NCBI GenBank assembly: GCA_004554455.1
Contig: SFMG01000001.1
Coordinates: 81,165-145,164 of the forward strand
Direction of reading: 5' to 3'
Source: Bacteroidales bacterium
GTDB lineage: Bacteria; Bacteroidota; Bacteroidia; Bacteroidales; UBA932
DNA length: 64,000 nucleotides
Shown here piece by piece: positions 1 through 7,978 of the stretch. Below the pieces are notes generated by a model that made no database searches, was not told where the DNA came from, and saw nothing but the letters and a program-made list of their open reading frames with translations. Every line of letters starts with the position of its first letter. Position 1 is the stretch's first letter. The position numbers and the translations under genes are program-made.

Positions 1-813
1 TGTGGCATTGTAGGCGTCGCAGCTGTTGCCGTAGCCGCAGATCTCGGCCAGTATATGTGCGCCCCTCGCCTTTGCGTGTTCATATTCCTCGAGCACCAGC
101 ACAGCGGCGCCTTCTCCCAGCACAAAGCCGTCGCGCCTGGAGTTGAAAGGTATGGATGCATAGTCCGGGTCGGCGGAACGGGACAGGGTCCTGGCATTGC
201 AGAAGCCGGCTATACCTATGGGTATCCTTGCCGCCTCAGTGCCGCCTGCTATTATGGCGTCCGCATAACCGTGGCGTATGGCCCTGTAGGCCTCCCCTAT
301 CGTGTTGGTGGAAGTGGCGCAGGCCGTGGTTATCGGAAGGCAGGGACCGCAGGCGCCGTGGCGTATGGCTATGTGTCCGGCCGCCATGTTTGGGATCATC
401 GTCGGCACGAAGGTAGGGGCTACCCATTTCGGGCCGTCCTTCACCATCTTCTCGATTTCCCTGTATATGGTTGTGAAACCGCCTATGCCGGAGCCGACAT
501 ATACCCCGAAACGAGAGGCGTCGATATTCTCACCTGACTTCAGTCCCGACTGGGACACGGCCTGTATGGAGGCGGCGAGGGCATAAAGGGTGAAAAGGTC
601 CTGCTTGCGGGCAAGGGGCGCCTCGATGCCGTAATCGGCAGGGCTGAAGCCCTTCACGTCCGCAGAAACCTTCACCGGCAGGTCCTGGAGGTCCATATCC
701 TTTATGAGACTGATTCCGTTACGCCCGTTCACAAGGGAGTCCCAGAATTCGGGCACCGTGTTGCCCACCGGGCTTATCACGCCCATTCCGCATACTGCTA
801 CTCTCTTTTCCAT
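1..813 (-). CDS. fabF: beta-ketoacyl-ACP synthase II (FabF), C-terminus cut by window edge
   Basis: The reading frame is open from the ATG at 811-813 to base 1, giving the first 271 residues of a protein normally near 415. FabF condenses malonyl-ACP with acyl-ACP in fatty-acid elongation in the cytoplasm. The start MEKRVAVCGMGVISPVG is the typical thiolase-fold opening. The nucleophile cysteine is Cys165 in TTACATSTNTIGEA, followed by the IIAGGTEA segment. The two active-site histidines lie beyond the edge and cannot be checked. The gene starts 2 bases after the DUF4293 stop, so the two are probably cotranscribed. The truncation is due to the window, not to a broken gene. Confidence 0.95.
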   Translation of the reverse strand, partial: MEKRVAVCGMGVISPVGNTVPEFWDSLVNGRNGISLIKDMDLQDLPVKVSADVKGFSPADYGIEAPLARKQDLFTLYALAASIQAVSQSGLKSGENIDASRFGVYVGSGIGGFTTIYREIEKMVKDGPKWVAPTFVPTMIPNMAAGHIAIRHGACGPCLPITTACATSTNTIGEAYRAIRHGYADAIIAGGTEAARIPIGIAGFCNARTLSRSADPDYASIPFNSRRDGFVLGEGAAVLVLEEYEHAKARGAHILAEICGYGNSCDAYNAT

Positions 814-815
814 CG

Positions 816-1286
816 TTATCTCCTTTTCGACCTTCTGATTCTGGATGCTGACTGTACCATTGCCTCATCAAGCATTATATTCCTGGATGCCAGGAAATTG
901 AGTATGCCTGTCACGAGCGGGAAAACCGAGGTGACATAGGAAATGCGGTACAACTCGATGCCGCTCTGGGCGGCCGCACGAATGAAACTCACCGCATCGA
1001 AGATCACCGCCGTCTGAAAACCCAGCAGAACCAGGGCATTGAAGATTACCAGCCACATCTGCACCATCCTGGATTTGTAGAGGAAGACGACAAGCAGCTG
1101 TATGAGGGTGGTTATGACCATAAGCACGGGATAAAGCCAGCCGCGCATGGAACGGTAGCGCAAGACTTCGCTGACGCTTTCACCTGACGAGGTGAGGTCT
1201 TCGTAGCTGATGAAATTGCAGAAGAAAAGCGAAAAAATCAGCGCAAAGCCTATAGCTAGATATAAGGTCTGAATTCTCTGCCACAT
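816..1286 (-). CDS. DUF4293 family membrane protein
   Basis: A 156-residue protein opening with MWQRIQTLYL, the usual beginning of DUF4293 proteins in Bacteroidota. Four hydrophobic stretches (about residues 5-26, 50-70, 75-97 and 110-135 by eye) indicate an inner-membrane protein; the tail is basic (RIRRSKRR). The function is unknown. A start three codons upstream (1295) is possible, but the family begins at MWQRIQ or MIQRIQ. It lies directly upstream of fabF on the same strand, which hints at a membrane-lipid connection only by position. Confidence 0.85.
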   Translation of the reverse strand: MWQRIQTLYLAIGFALIFSLFFCNFISYEDLTSSGESVSEVLRYRSMRGWLYPVLMVITTLIQLLVVFLYKSRMVQMWLVIFNALVLLGFQTAVIFDAVSFIRAAAQSGIELYRISYVTSVFPLVTGILNFLASRNIMLDEAMVQSASRIRRSKRR

Positions 1287-1311
1287 AAAAAACAATCTTT
1301 ACATTGGAGTG

Positions 1312-1319
1312 CAAAAATA
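1312..1319 (-). promoter_or_regulatory. -7 box of DUF4293-fabF promoter
   Basis: TATTTTTG on the minus strand matches the Bacteroidota -7 consensus TAnnTTTG about 26 bases before the DUF4293 start. No well-spaced TTTG -33 box is visible, so support is only partial. Confidence 0.4.
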
Positions 1320-1340
1320 GGAAAAATGCCAACAAAATGC

Positions 1341-1348
1341 TACATTTG
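1341..1348 (+). promoter_or_regulatory. -7 box of nucleoside phosphorylase promoter
   Basis: TACATTTG matches TAnnTTTG and lies 39 bases before the ATG at 1388. A transcript starting here would exclude the upstream in-frame ATG at 1304, which supports the later start. No clear -33 partner is seen. Confidence 0.45.
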
Positions 1349-1387
1349 TTGACTTACGGAACACTTACGACCAATAATGATACAAAT

Positions 1388-2266
1388 ATGAGAATAGCTG
1401 AATCAGAACTTATAATCAATCCGGACGGATCCGTTTTCCATCTTCACCTCCGCCCGGAAGAACTTGCTGACAATGTCATACTCGTGGGCGACCCTGGCAG
1501 GGTCGATATGATTGCCGAGTACCTCAGCGACAAGGAATTCCGCCACTGTTCCAGGGAATTCGTGAGCGTAACCGGCCGCTACAACGGAGAGAGGATCACG
1601 GTGCTCTCCACGGGCATAGGCTGCGACAACATAGACATAGTGATGAATGAACTGGACGCCCTCGCAAACATAGACTTCGTCACCAGGGAACCGAAGCCGG
1701 AGAAACGCAGTCTCAACATACTCCGCATAGGCACCTCGGGAGCGATCCAGCCGGAGATACCCCTGGGTTCCTTCGTCTTTTCGGAAATCTCCGTCGGAAT
1801 GGACGGCCTTATGAACTGGTACGCAGACCGCGACAAGGTGGCGCTGGCCGACTACGAGCAGGCCTTCTACGAGCAGGTTCACTGGGCGAAGCATCTCCCA
1901 GACCCTTACTTCGTGGCCGCCGGCGAGGAAATGTGCAAGCGTTTCCGCGACTGCTCCATTCCGGGAATGACCATTTCCGCATCAGGCTTCTACGGTCCGC
2001 AGGGCCGTGTGCTGCGCATGCCTCTGGCTATGCCGGATATGGTTGCGGAATTCGAGAAATACAGCCACAACGGACGAAAGATAACCAACTTCGAGATGGA
2101 GGGCTCAGCCATAGCCGGAATAGCAAGACATCTGGGCCACAATGCAGGCACAATCTGCTGCATCATAGCCCAGAGGCACGCTCAGGACAGCAATCCTGAC
2201 TATAAGGCGCAGGTCCGCAAACTGATAGAACTCTGCCTCGAAAGACTTACTCTCCGGCTTCCTTGA
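1388..2266 (+). CDS. nucleoside phosphorylase (uridine phosphorylase-like)
   Basis: A 292-residue member of the PNP/UDP family, which splits nucleosides with phosphate to give base plus (deoxy)ribose-1-phosphate. Visible family motifs are VILVGDPGRVDMIAEY near residue 27 (phosphate-binding glycine loop), GTSGAIQ around residue 118, and NFEMEGSAIAGIA near residue 235, like the NFEME substrate motif of uridine phosphorylases. The start at 1388 is chosen because homology begins there and the -7 box lies downstream of the earlier ATG at 1304. The 3' end overlaps prfA convergently by 20 bases. Whether the substrate is uridine or a purine nucleoside cannot be told from the sequence. Confidence 0.85.
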   Translation: MRIAESELIINPDGSVFHLHLRPEELADNVILVGDPGRVDMIAEYLSDKEFRHCSREFVSVTGRYNGERITVLSTGIGCDNIDIVMNELDALANIDFVTREPKPEKRSLNILRIGTSGAIQPEIPLGSFVFSEISVGMDGLMNWYADRDKVALADYEQAFYEQVHWAKHLPDPYFVAAGEEMCKRFRDCSIPGMTISASGFYGPQGRVLRMPLAMPDMVAEFEKYSHNGRKITNFEMEGSAIAGIARHLGHNAGTICCIIAQRHAQDSNPDYKAQVRKLIELCLERLTLRLP

Positions 2267-3332
2267 GACGCTCGGCGTTCTCGGCGATTATAAGCTGGTC
2301 TATCACGTCCTGGATGGCTCCGTCCATAAACACCGGAAGATTGTACATGGTGTAGTTGATACGGTGGTCCGTGACGCGGGACTGCTGGTAGTTGTAGGTC
2401 CTGATCTTCGCCGAACGGTCACCGGTGCTGACCATAGTCTTGCGCTTGGCCGAGATATTGTCCAGGTACTTCTGGTATTCCATATTGTAAATACGCGTAC
2501 GGAGCTCGTTCAGGGCCTTGTCGTAGTTCTTGAGCTGGGACTTTTCGTCCTGGCACTGCACGACTATGCCGGTAGGGATGTGGGTGAGCCTGATGGCCGA
2601 GTAGGTGGTGTTCACAGACTGTCCGCCCGGACCTGAGGAGCAGAAGGTATCCTTGCGTATGTCCTTCTCATTCAGCTCGATGTCGAATTCGCCCGCCTCC
2701 GGGAGCACGGCTACCGAAGCGGCAGAGGTCTGGACGCGGCCCTGGGTCTCGGTCTGGGGCACACGCTGCACGCGGTGCACTCCGGACTCGTATTTCAGGG
2801 TACCGTACACGTGGTCGCCGCTTACCTTGCAGACAATCTCCTTGAAGCCGCCTGCAGCGCCTTCGGACTGGCTGGTAACCTCCATCTTCCATCCCTTGGA
2901 CTCGACGTACTTGCTGTACATGCGGAAGAGGTCGCCGGCAAAGATGGCCGCCTCGTCTCCTCCGGCACCGCCACGTATCTCAAGTATGGCGTTCTTCTCG
3001 TCCTCCGGATCGGCCGGGATGAGCAGCAGCTTTATGTCCTGCTCCATCTGAGGCAGTTTAGGTTCTATCTCGGCTATCTGGTCCTTGGCCATCTCCCTGA
3101 GATCTTCGTCCTTCTCGTTGGCAATGATGTCCTTGGCCATTTCCAGCTCCTCTATCATCATCTTGTATTCCTGCCCCGCCTTGATCACGGGAGCAAGCTC
3201 CTTGTACTGCTTGTTCAGCTGCACATATTTCTTCATATCCGAAATCACATCCGGATCGGAAAGCTGTGCCTGGAGCGAGTCGTATTTTTCCTGAAGGCCA
3301 AGCACCTTCGTCAGCAATGAATTTTCTGCCAT
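2247..3332 (-). CDS. prfA: peptide chain release factor 1
   Basis: A 361-residue class I release factor that reads UAA/UAG and triggers peptidyl-tRNA hydrolysis on the ribosome. The catalytic GGQ lies at about residue 234 in SSGPGGQSVNTTYSAIRLTH. The codon-recognition tripeptide reads PQT in RVPQTETQGRV rather than the PAT of E. coli; the P-x-T pattern still marks RF1 rather than RF2, which has SPF. Length and start (MAENSLLTKV) are normal. It is the last gene of a minus-strand operon, starting 9 bases after the GNAT-like gene. Confidence 0.97.
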   Translation of the reverse strand: MAENSLLTKVLGLQEKYDSLQAQLSDPDVISDMKKYVQLNKQYKELAPVIKAGQEYKMMIEELEMAKDIIANEKDEDLREMAKDQIAEIEPKLPQMEQDIKLLLIPADPEDEKNAILEIRGGAGGDEAAIFAGDLFRMYSKYVESKGWKMEVTSQSEGAAGGFKEIVCKVSGDHVYGTLKYESGVHRVQRVPQTETQGRVQTSAASVAVLPEAGEFDIELNEKDIRKDTFCSSGPGGQSVNTTYSAIRLTHIPTGIVVQCQDEKSQLKNYDKALNELRTRIYNMEYQKYLDNISAKRKTMVSTGDRSAKIRTYNYQQSRVTDHRINYTMYNLPVFMDGAIQDVIDQLIIAENAERLKEAGE

Positions 3333-3341
3333 ATATCGATA

Positions 3342-4463
3342 TTACTTGATTTTCCTGATGTAGCAGCGACGCCTCATATAAGGCTCGTGCTCGTAATTCT
3401 CCCATACCTTGACCGCCGGATTGTCTTCTATCTGCGGATTGGTGATGGCCCATTTCACTCCCGCCCTGCGGCATTTGTCGAATATGAGGTTGTGATAGAC
3501 TGCAGACACACCTGTATTCTGCCACTCCGGCGAGGCCCCGTTCAGCATCAGGTCTATCGTCTCACAGTTGTGCAGTGCCCTGAGCAGATGGATCCATCCG
3601 AATGGGAAGAGATGGCCCCGGCACTTGCGGAGAGCCCCGGAAATGGACGGGAAGTTCACCCCAAAACCGGCGATGCCGCCCTTGGAATCGACGAGGAAGC
3701 AGGATATGCGGTTGTTAAGCATAGGGATGACCTGGTCGGCTTCCTCCCAAATCTCCTCATCGGTGAAAGGGATGAAATTGTGAACGCTCTTCTCGAAGCT
3801 GCGGTTGTAGATGTCGAAAAAGGCTTTCACCTGCTTCCTGTCCTTCTTGAGAGCATCAATGTCCAGTTCCCTGAGGGAGTAGCGTTCCAGCAGGCGCTCC
3901 CCCACCCTTATGAGTTTCTGCGGCATCTCCTCCGGCACACGCACCTTGTACTGCAGCCAGTCGCATTCCTTTACGTAGCCCAGAGCTGCAAGGAAGTCAT
4001 TGTAGTAGGGATAGTTGTAGAGGCAGTTGAAGGGAGGGACATTCTCAAAGCCCTCCACAAGCATACCCTGCTTGCCCAGGGTGTTGTAGTAAAGCGGTCC
4101 GTGGACCTCGTCCATACCCCTTTCCGCAGCCCATTCTTCGGCCCTGCGTATGAGCAGCGAGGCCACTTCGAAGTCATCCACCACGTCAAACCAGCCGAAA
4201 CGGGCCCTGCGGGTGCCGTAGATTTCGTTGTAGCGCGGGTTTATCATTGCGCAGATTCTGCCCACGACCCTGTCCCCGTCGAGGGCCAGCCACATAGCCC
4301 TTTCGCAGTAGCTGAGGGTGCTGCAGGAAGTAAGCGACTTCCTCTGGTCCGCATTCAGCGCAGGGACATACTGGGGGCAGTCCCTGTAGAGATCCAGAGG
4401 GAAGCGGATGAAGCGCCTGAGATCGCGCCTGTCCTTTACTTCTTTCAATTTGTATCTGCTCAT
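3342..4463 (-). CDS. GNAT-fold acyltransferase-like protein (YghO-like)
   Basis: A 373-residue protein resembling the YghO-like, GNAT-related proteins that are common and uncharacterised in Bacteroidota. Visible segments are the N-terminal DLYRDCPQYVPALNADQRKSL, the central VVGRICAMINPRYNE and FGWFDVVDDFEVASLL (the usual GNAT-like F-G-x-F pattern), and HGPLYYNTLGKQGMLVEGFE. The C-terminal half has VYHNLIFDKCRRAGVKWAIT and the ending MRRRCYIRKIK. The substrate is unknown. The start MSRYKLKEV is preferred over an ATG three codons earlier. It sits between mazG and prfA in the operon, with no evident functional link. Confidence 0.75.
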   Translation of the reverse strand: MSRYKLKEVKDRRDLRRFIRFPLDLYRDCPQYVPALNADQRKSLTSCSTLSYCERAMWLALDGDRVVGRICAMINPRYNEIYGTRRARFGWFDVVDDFEVASLLIRRAEEWAAERGMDEVHGPLYYNTLGKQGMLVEGFENVPPFNCLYNYPYYNDFLAALGYVKECDWLQYKVRVPEEMPQKLIRVGERLLERYSLRELDIDALKKDRKQVKAFFDIYNRSFEKSVHNFIPFTDEEIWEEADQVIPMLNNRISCFLVDSKGGIAGFGVNFPSISGALRKCRGHLFPFGWIHLLRALHNCETIDLMLNGASPEWQNTGVSAVYHNLIFDKCRRAGVKWAITNPQIEDNPAVKVWENYEHEPYMRRRCYIRKIK

Positions 4464-4503
4464 AATCCGCAAAGATATGAATTATCTGCCAAAAGGCGAG
4501 GCA

Positions 4504-5310
4504 CTAAAGCCCACGCGCCTTGGCTTCATCCCATATTTCGTCCATCTGGGCAAGGGTCATGTCACTGAATTTCAGGCCCTTGCGCAAGGTATTCTCCTCC
4601 AGGTAGCTGAAACGGCGACGGAATTTCTCGCAACTGTCACCCAGGGCCTTTTCCGGGTCTATGCCGTAAAGCCTGGCCGCATTGATCACCGCGAAAAGCA
4701 GATCGCCGAATTCCTCTCCGAGATGTTCCTCATCATTCTCACCACAGGCCTCCTGCACCTCGCCCACTTCCTCGACCACCTTCTCCCATACATCCTCGCG
4801 CTTTTCCCAGTCGAAGCCGCAGCCCCTGGCCTTTTCCTGCATCGAGAGGGCCCTCAACAGGGCCGGCATCGTGCGGGGAATTCCGGACATCACGCTGCGG
4901 TTTCCGTTCTTCTCCGCGGCCTTGACCAGTTCCCAGGTGTCGGCGATTTCCTTTGCCGACGGAGCCTGGCCCTCCGGAACGAGGCTGCCGTCCTTGCGGA
5001 AGACGTGAGGATGACGGAAAATCATTTTCCGGCACACGCTCTCTATGCTGTCGGCAATGTCGAAGAGGCCCTGCTCCTGGGCGATGCGGGCATAGAAGAC
5101 CAGATGGTACATAAGGTCTCCAACTTCCTTGGAAATCTCCCCGGAGTCGGCGCAGATGATGGCGTCGCTCAGTTCGTAAACCTCCTCCTCCGTCATCGGG
5201 CGTATGGATTCCATAGTCTGTTCCGCATTCCAGGGACATCTTTCCCTGAGCGCGTCCATCACATCCAGCAGGCGGCCGAATGCGGCCATTTTCTCTTCTT
5301 TGGTATGCAT
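4504..5310 (-). CDS. mazG: nucleoside triphosphate pyrophosphohydrolase MazG
   Basis: A 268-residue two-domain MazG, a cytoplasmic enzyme that hydrolyses (d)NTPs to NMP plus pyrophosphate. The N-terminal copy has CPWNAEQTMESIRPMTEEEVYEL and then EISKEVGDLMYHLVFYA; the C-terminal copy has KVVEEVGEVQEACGEN followed by GEEFGDLLFAVINAARLYG. The paired EExxE and ExxD metal ligands are present in both copies. The gene ends 40 bases before the GNAT-like gene and starts 2 bases after the ybaK stop, inside the same operon. Confidence 0.95.
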   Translation of the reverse strand: MHTKEEKMAAFGRLLDVMDALRERCPWNAEQTMESIRPMTEEEVYELSDAIICADSGEISKEVGDLMYHLVFYARIAQEQGLFDIADSIESVCRKMIFRHPHVFRKDGSLVPEGQAPSAKEIADTWELVKAAEKNGNRSVMSGIPRTMPALLRALSMQEKARGCGFDWEKREDVWEKVVEEVGEVQEACGENDEEHLGEEFGDLLFAVINAARLYGIDPEKALGDSCEKFRRRFSYLEENTLRKGLKFSDMTLAQMDEIWDEAKARGL

Positions 5311-5312
5311 AT

Positions 5313-5789
5313 CTATACAAGGTCGGCGTAAACGGCTCCGACGTAGCCGGTCAGCGCATCGGGGGCTATCTTGAACTGCAGGCCGCGCACCCCGGCGCTT
5401 ACATATATATAATCGTATAACTGCGCGCTTTCCTCGAAATAGGTGGGAAAGGCTTTCTTCATCCCGACGGGCGAACAGCCCCCGCGTATGTAGCCCGTGA
5501 CAGGAAGCAGTTCCTTCATGGGGATGAGGTCGCAGGACTTGTTGCCTGACACCTTCGCTGCCTTCTTCAGGTCCAGCTCTTCACCTCCGGGCAGCACACA
5601 GACAAAGTAGGAACTGCGGTCTCCCTTGAGCACCAGGGTCTTGAAGACCTGTTCCAGTGGTTCACCCAGCTGCTGCGCTATGTGAGCCGCCGCGAGGTCA
5701 TTTTCGTCCACCTCGTACGGGACCAGCTCATAAGCGATTCCGGCAGCATCCAGAAGTCTGGCCGCATTGGTCTTCTCAAGCCTCTTCAT
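5313..5789 (-). CDS. ybaK: Cys-tRNA(Pro)/Cys-tRNA(Cys) deacylase YbaK
   Basis: A 158-residue YbaK/ProX-family editing protein, which removes cysteine wrongly loaded onto tRNA-Pro. It has the family opening KTNAARLLDAAGIAYELVPY, the substrate-pocket lysine in QVFKTLVLKGD, and the GGCSPVGMKKAFPTY motif. The start at 5789 fits family length; its first 14 bases overlap the end of rsmD, which suggests translational coupling. An upstream in-frame ATG at 5816 would give a 9-residue extension with no homology. Confidence 0.93.
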   Translation of the reverse strand: MKRLEKTNAARLLDAAGIAYELVPYEVDENDLAAAHIAQQLGEPLEQVFKTLVLKGDRSSYFVCVLPGGEELDLKKAAKVSGNKSCDLIPMKELLPVTGYIRGGCSPVGMKKAFPTYFEESAQLYDYIYVSAGVRGLQFKIAPDALTGYVGAVYADLV

Positions 5790-6321
5790 CTGCACTGAAA
5801 AATGAGAAATGCACATTACCGTAGCAGCGCTCCTTCACGAAGTGCGGATGGGAGGAGAAATCGTAGTCCCCCGGGTGCTCGAGTATGAAATAACAGCCCG
5901 GATGAAGCAGGTCGTGGGAGAATATCTTGTCCGGGATGCCGGCCAGGCCGTCTATGGCGTAGGGCGGGTCCGCAAAGATGAGGTCGAATTTTTCCGTGCA
6001 TATTTCCAGGAAGTCGAAGACATTGTGATGCACCACGGTCACATTGTCGAGGCCGAAGTCCCGGGCCTGGGAACGGATGAATGAAGCGTGTGCCGGAGCC
6101 ATCTCCACGCAGTACACCCTCGAGGCGCCGCGCGAGGCGAACTCGAAGGATATGGCGCCTGTACCCCCGAACAGGTCGAGAACCTTCAGGTCCCCGAACT
6201 CGTATTCGTTGTTCAATATATTGAAGAGCCCCTCCTTTGCGAAATCCGTGGTCGGACGGGCCTTGTAACCCTTGGGCGGGAAGAACTGCCTGCCCCTGAG
6301 CCTGCCTCCGCTTATCCTCAT
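5776..6321 (-). CDS. rsmD: 16S rRNA (guanine966-N2)-methyltransferase RsmD
   Basis: A 181-residue RsmD-family enzyme that methylates G966 of 16S rRNA using SAM. It opens MRISGGRLRGRQFFPPKG and has KEGLFNILNN, the SAM-binding loop VLDLFGGTGAISFEFASRGA and the catalytic DPPYA. Length is normal. It is 22 bases downstream of the DUF3822 gene, a neighbour pairing common in Bacteroidota, and overlaps ybaK by 14 bases. Confidence 0.95.
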   Translation of the reverse strand: MRISGGRLRGRQFFPPKGYKARPTTDFAKEGLFNILNNEYEFGDLKVLDLFGGTGAISFEFASRGASRVYCVEMAPAHASFIRSQARDFGLDNVTVVHHNVFDFLEICTEKFDLIFADPPYAIDGLAGIPDKIFSHDLLHPGCYFILEHPGDYDFSSHPHFVKERCYGNVHFSFFSADEEA

Positions 6322-6343
6322 CTGGTCAATGTCATATCAATGA

Positions 6344-7003
6344 TTACTGAAGAAACTCGACCGACTTGAAGTAGCTGTACAGGGAGATTTCCCATTCCGC
6401 CTCCAAAGGTGTCCTGAACCATATCGTACTCACCTCGGGATTGAGCTGGAAATTCCTCATCAGCGAAAATATCCAGTACTGGGCGGTCGTAAAGTCGCCG
6501 GCCGGGAAGGAATTGCTGATCAGCAGGGAACGTCCCTGGGCCATAGTCAGATAGATTCTTCCTGCACCGTAGGAAGCAATTATCTTGTTGTAGTCCGGAA
6601 TGGACTGAAGGGCCTTCAGCTGCCAGTACTGCTCCGGGAAAAGCTCCGCATTGCCGAGACTGCCGGAAATGACCTGAGAGAGCTGACCGCCATCGTTCAC
6701 GCTGTATAGGGCGTGGGCGGCGAATTCCGGAACGGCCACGGTACGCACGTCGTCGGCCGTATCGAGGACCACGATTTCAGCAAGCATTTCCCGGGCTCTC
6801 GAAATGTCGAAGAAGGAGTCGGGAACGAGACTGAACTTGGGCGTGAGGACCGAGAGCTCGGCCCTGTCCCAGCTTCTGCGGAATTCCTCTGTACTGAAAA
6901 CAAGGCCTGCGCCCAGCCATTCCGACCGGGCGCAGCCTGTATTGATTGTAAACTCGTCCTTGGCAATCAGGACGGATATGTGATTACTCCCAGTTTCCTG
7001 CAT
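6344..7003 (-). CDS. DUF3822 family protein
   Basis: A 219-residue protein of the Bacteroidota DUF3822 family, typically found next to rsmD as here. The function is unknown; the fold is often compared with ASKHA-type (actin-like) domains. Recognisable parts are the N-terminal NHISVLIAKDEFTI and the C-terminal LISNSFPAGDFTTAQYWIFSLMRNFQLNPE, which fits the family's conserved 'F.....ED..Y' region. There is no signal peptide or membrane segment, so it is probably cytoplasmic. It overlaps the upstream two-TM protein gene by 20 bases, which implies coupled expression. Confidence 0.8.
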   Translation of the reverse strand: MQETGSNHISVLIAKDEFTINTGCARSEWLGAGLVFSTEEFRRSWDRAELSVLTPKFSLVPDSFFDISRAREMLAEIVVLDTADDVRTVAVPEFAAHALYSVNDGGQLSQVISGSLGNAELFPEQYWQLKALQSIPDYNKIIASYGAGRIYLTMAQGRSLLISNSFPAGDFTTAQYWIFSLMRNFQLNPEVSTIWFRTPLEAEWEISLYSYFKSVEFLQ

Positions 7004-7832
7004 TGTTGTTAGGTGCGGAAACGCTGCCGACCATAAGGCCAGGGTAACGATCAGTGTCGATGAGCTCGGTGCAGAGGTTGACTACAAGCTGGTGGTCGAG
7101 ACCGCGGAGGAGGTACTCCTTGATCACATACTTCTCGGCAATCTCGATAGGAGTGCCATTCTTGTCAACGGACTTGGTCTTAGGAGCGACAATCACCTTC
7201 TCGCCGTAAGGCATCTTGGCCTCGAAGAGAGGAACCTTCACGCCGGAAACGGTCTTGACAACGGCCTCCATCTGGACGGAGTCACCACAGCAAGGGATGA
7301 ATGCGATCGAATCCACGCAGAAGTCCGGGCGCTTGCAGAGGGTGTCCCTTACAGGAATCTTGGTGGTGATGGAGAACACGAGATTCTCGCCGGAATGATA
7401 GAGATCGAGAAGCTGCTCTGCCTTGATTCTAGGATTTTTCTTCTTGATGCGGGCGGTGTTGGCTACGGCCACGGAGTCATCCTGGGAACCTACCTGCATC
7501 ACGATGTCCATCTGACCCTCGTTGTAGAACTGCTTGAGGGAGTCGATAGAAGCGGTGTAATGGCCATGGACAGACTTGAAGCCGACCTCAAGGGTACGGA
7601 TGTCCTTGAGACGCTGCACTGCGACTGCCTTGCGGGCCTCCTGCTCCTTCTGGAAATCCAGAGGCTGCATTATGCTCTGGACGCAGAAGTAGAGAATGGC
7701 TGCGGCAACCGGAACGAGTATTACCATAAAGGCAATCTTGGCTGCTTTTGACTTCACTGAAAGGAACACAATCAGGCCTGCGATGACTACGAACGCCACC
7801 AGTGCGAGAAGAATGGAAAGAATGCTGGTCAT
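6984..7832 (-). CDS. conserved Bacteroidota protein with two N-terminal TM helices
   Basis: A 282-residue protein with two hydrophobic helices (about residues 4-25 and 32-52) followed by a region starting QPLDFQKEQEARKAVAVQRLKD (coiled-coil-like). The rest is a soluble domain with paired cysteines (DTLCKRPDFCVD, FIPCCGDS), so the C-terminal part is probably periplasmic and may hold disulfides. I do not know a function. It is first in the minus-strand operon that runs through DUF3822, rsmD, ybaK, mazG and a GNAT-like gene to prfA, and a near-consensus promoter lies upstream. Confidence 0.75.
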   Translation of the reverse strand: MTSILSILLALVAFVVIAGLIVFLSVKSKAAKIAFMVILVPVAAAILYFCVQSIMQPLDFQKEQEARKAVAVQRLKDIRTLEVGFKSVHGHYTASIDSLKQFYNEGQMDIVMQVGSQDDSVAVANTARIKKKNPRIKAEQLLDLYHSGENLVFSITTKIPVRDTLCKRPDFCVDSIAFIPCCGDSVQMEAVVKTVSGVKVPLFEAKMPYGEKVIVAPKTKSVDKNGTPIEIAEKYVIKEYLLRGLDHQLVVNLCTELIDTDRYPGLMVGSVSAPNNNAGNWE

Positions 7833-7908
7833 TTTATCTTTGGTTTTTAATATTCAAACTCCGCATTTTCAATTTCAGGGCTTTGGGCACTTCGCTTGAA
7901 AATCCGAG

Positions 7909-7939
7909 CAAAGTTAGGAAATCGAATTAGAAAATGCAA
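7909..7939 (-). promoter_or_regulatory. promoter of the two-TM protein to prfA operon
   Basis: On the minus strand TTG (7939-7937) is followed after 20 bases by TAACTTTG (7916-7909), matching the Bacteroidota TTTG-N19-21-TAnnTTTG promoter with ATTG for TTTG. It lies about 77 bases before the first start codon of the seven-gene operon. Confidence 0.6.
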
Positions 7940-7950
7940 TATATTATTTG

Positions 7951-7958
7951 TAATTTTG
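7951..7958 (+). promoter_or_regulatory. -7 box of nrnA promoter
   Basis: TAATTTTG matches TAnnTTTG, 20 bases upstream of the nrnA ATG at 7979. At the expected -33 position there is only TTAG (7927-7930, N20), so the -33 element is weak. Confidence 0.42.
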
Positions 7959-7978
7959 CCGCTCCAGACAGAGCAGAA

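Noticed and set aside
1..813. Truncated fabF
   Set aside because: The frame is intact up to the window border; no evidence of a broken gene.
2247..3332. PQT instead of PAT in RF1
   Set aside because: As far as I recall, this variant is normal in Bacteroidota RF1 and keeps the P-x-T pattern, so it is not an anomaly.
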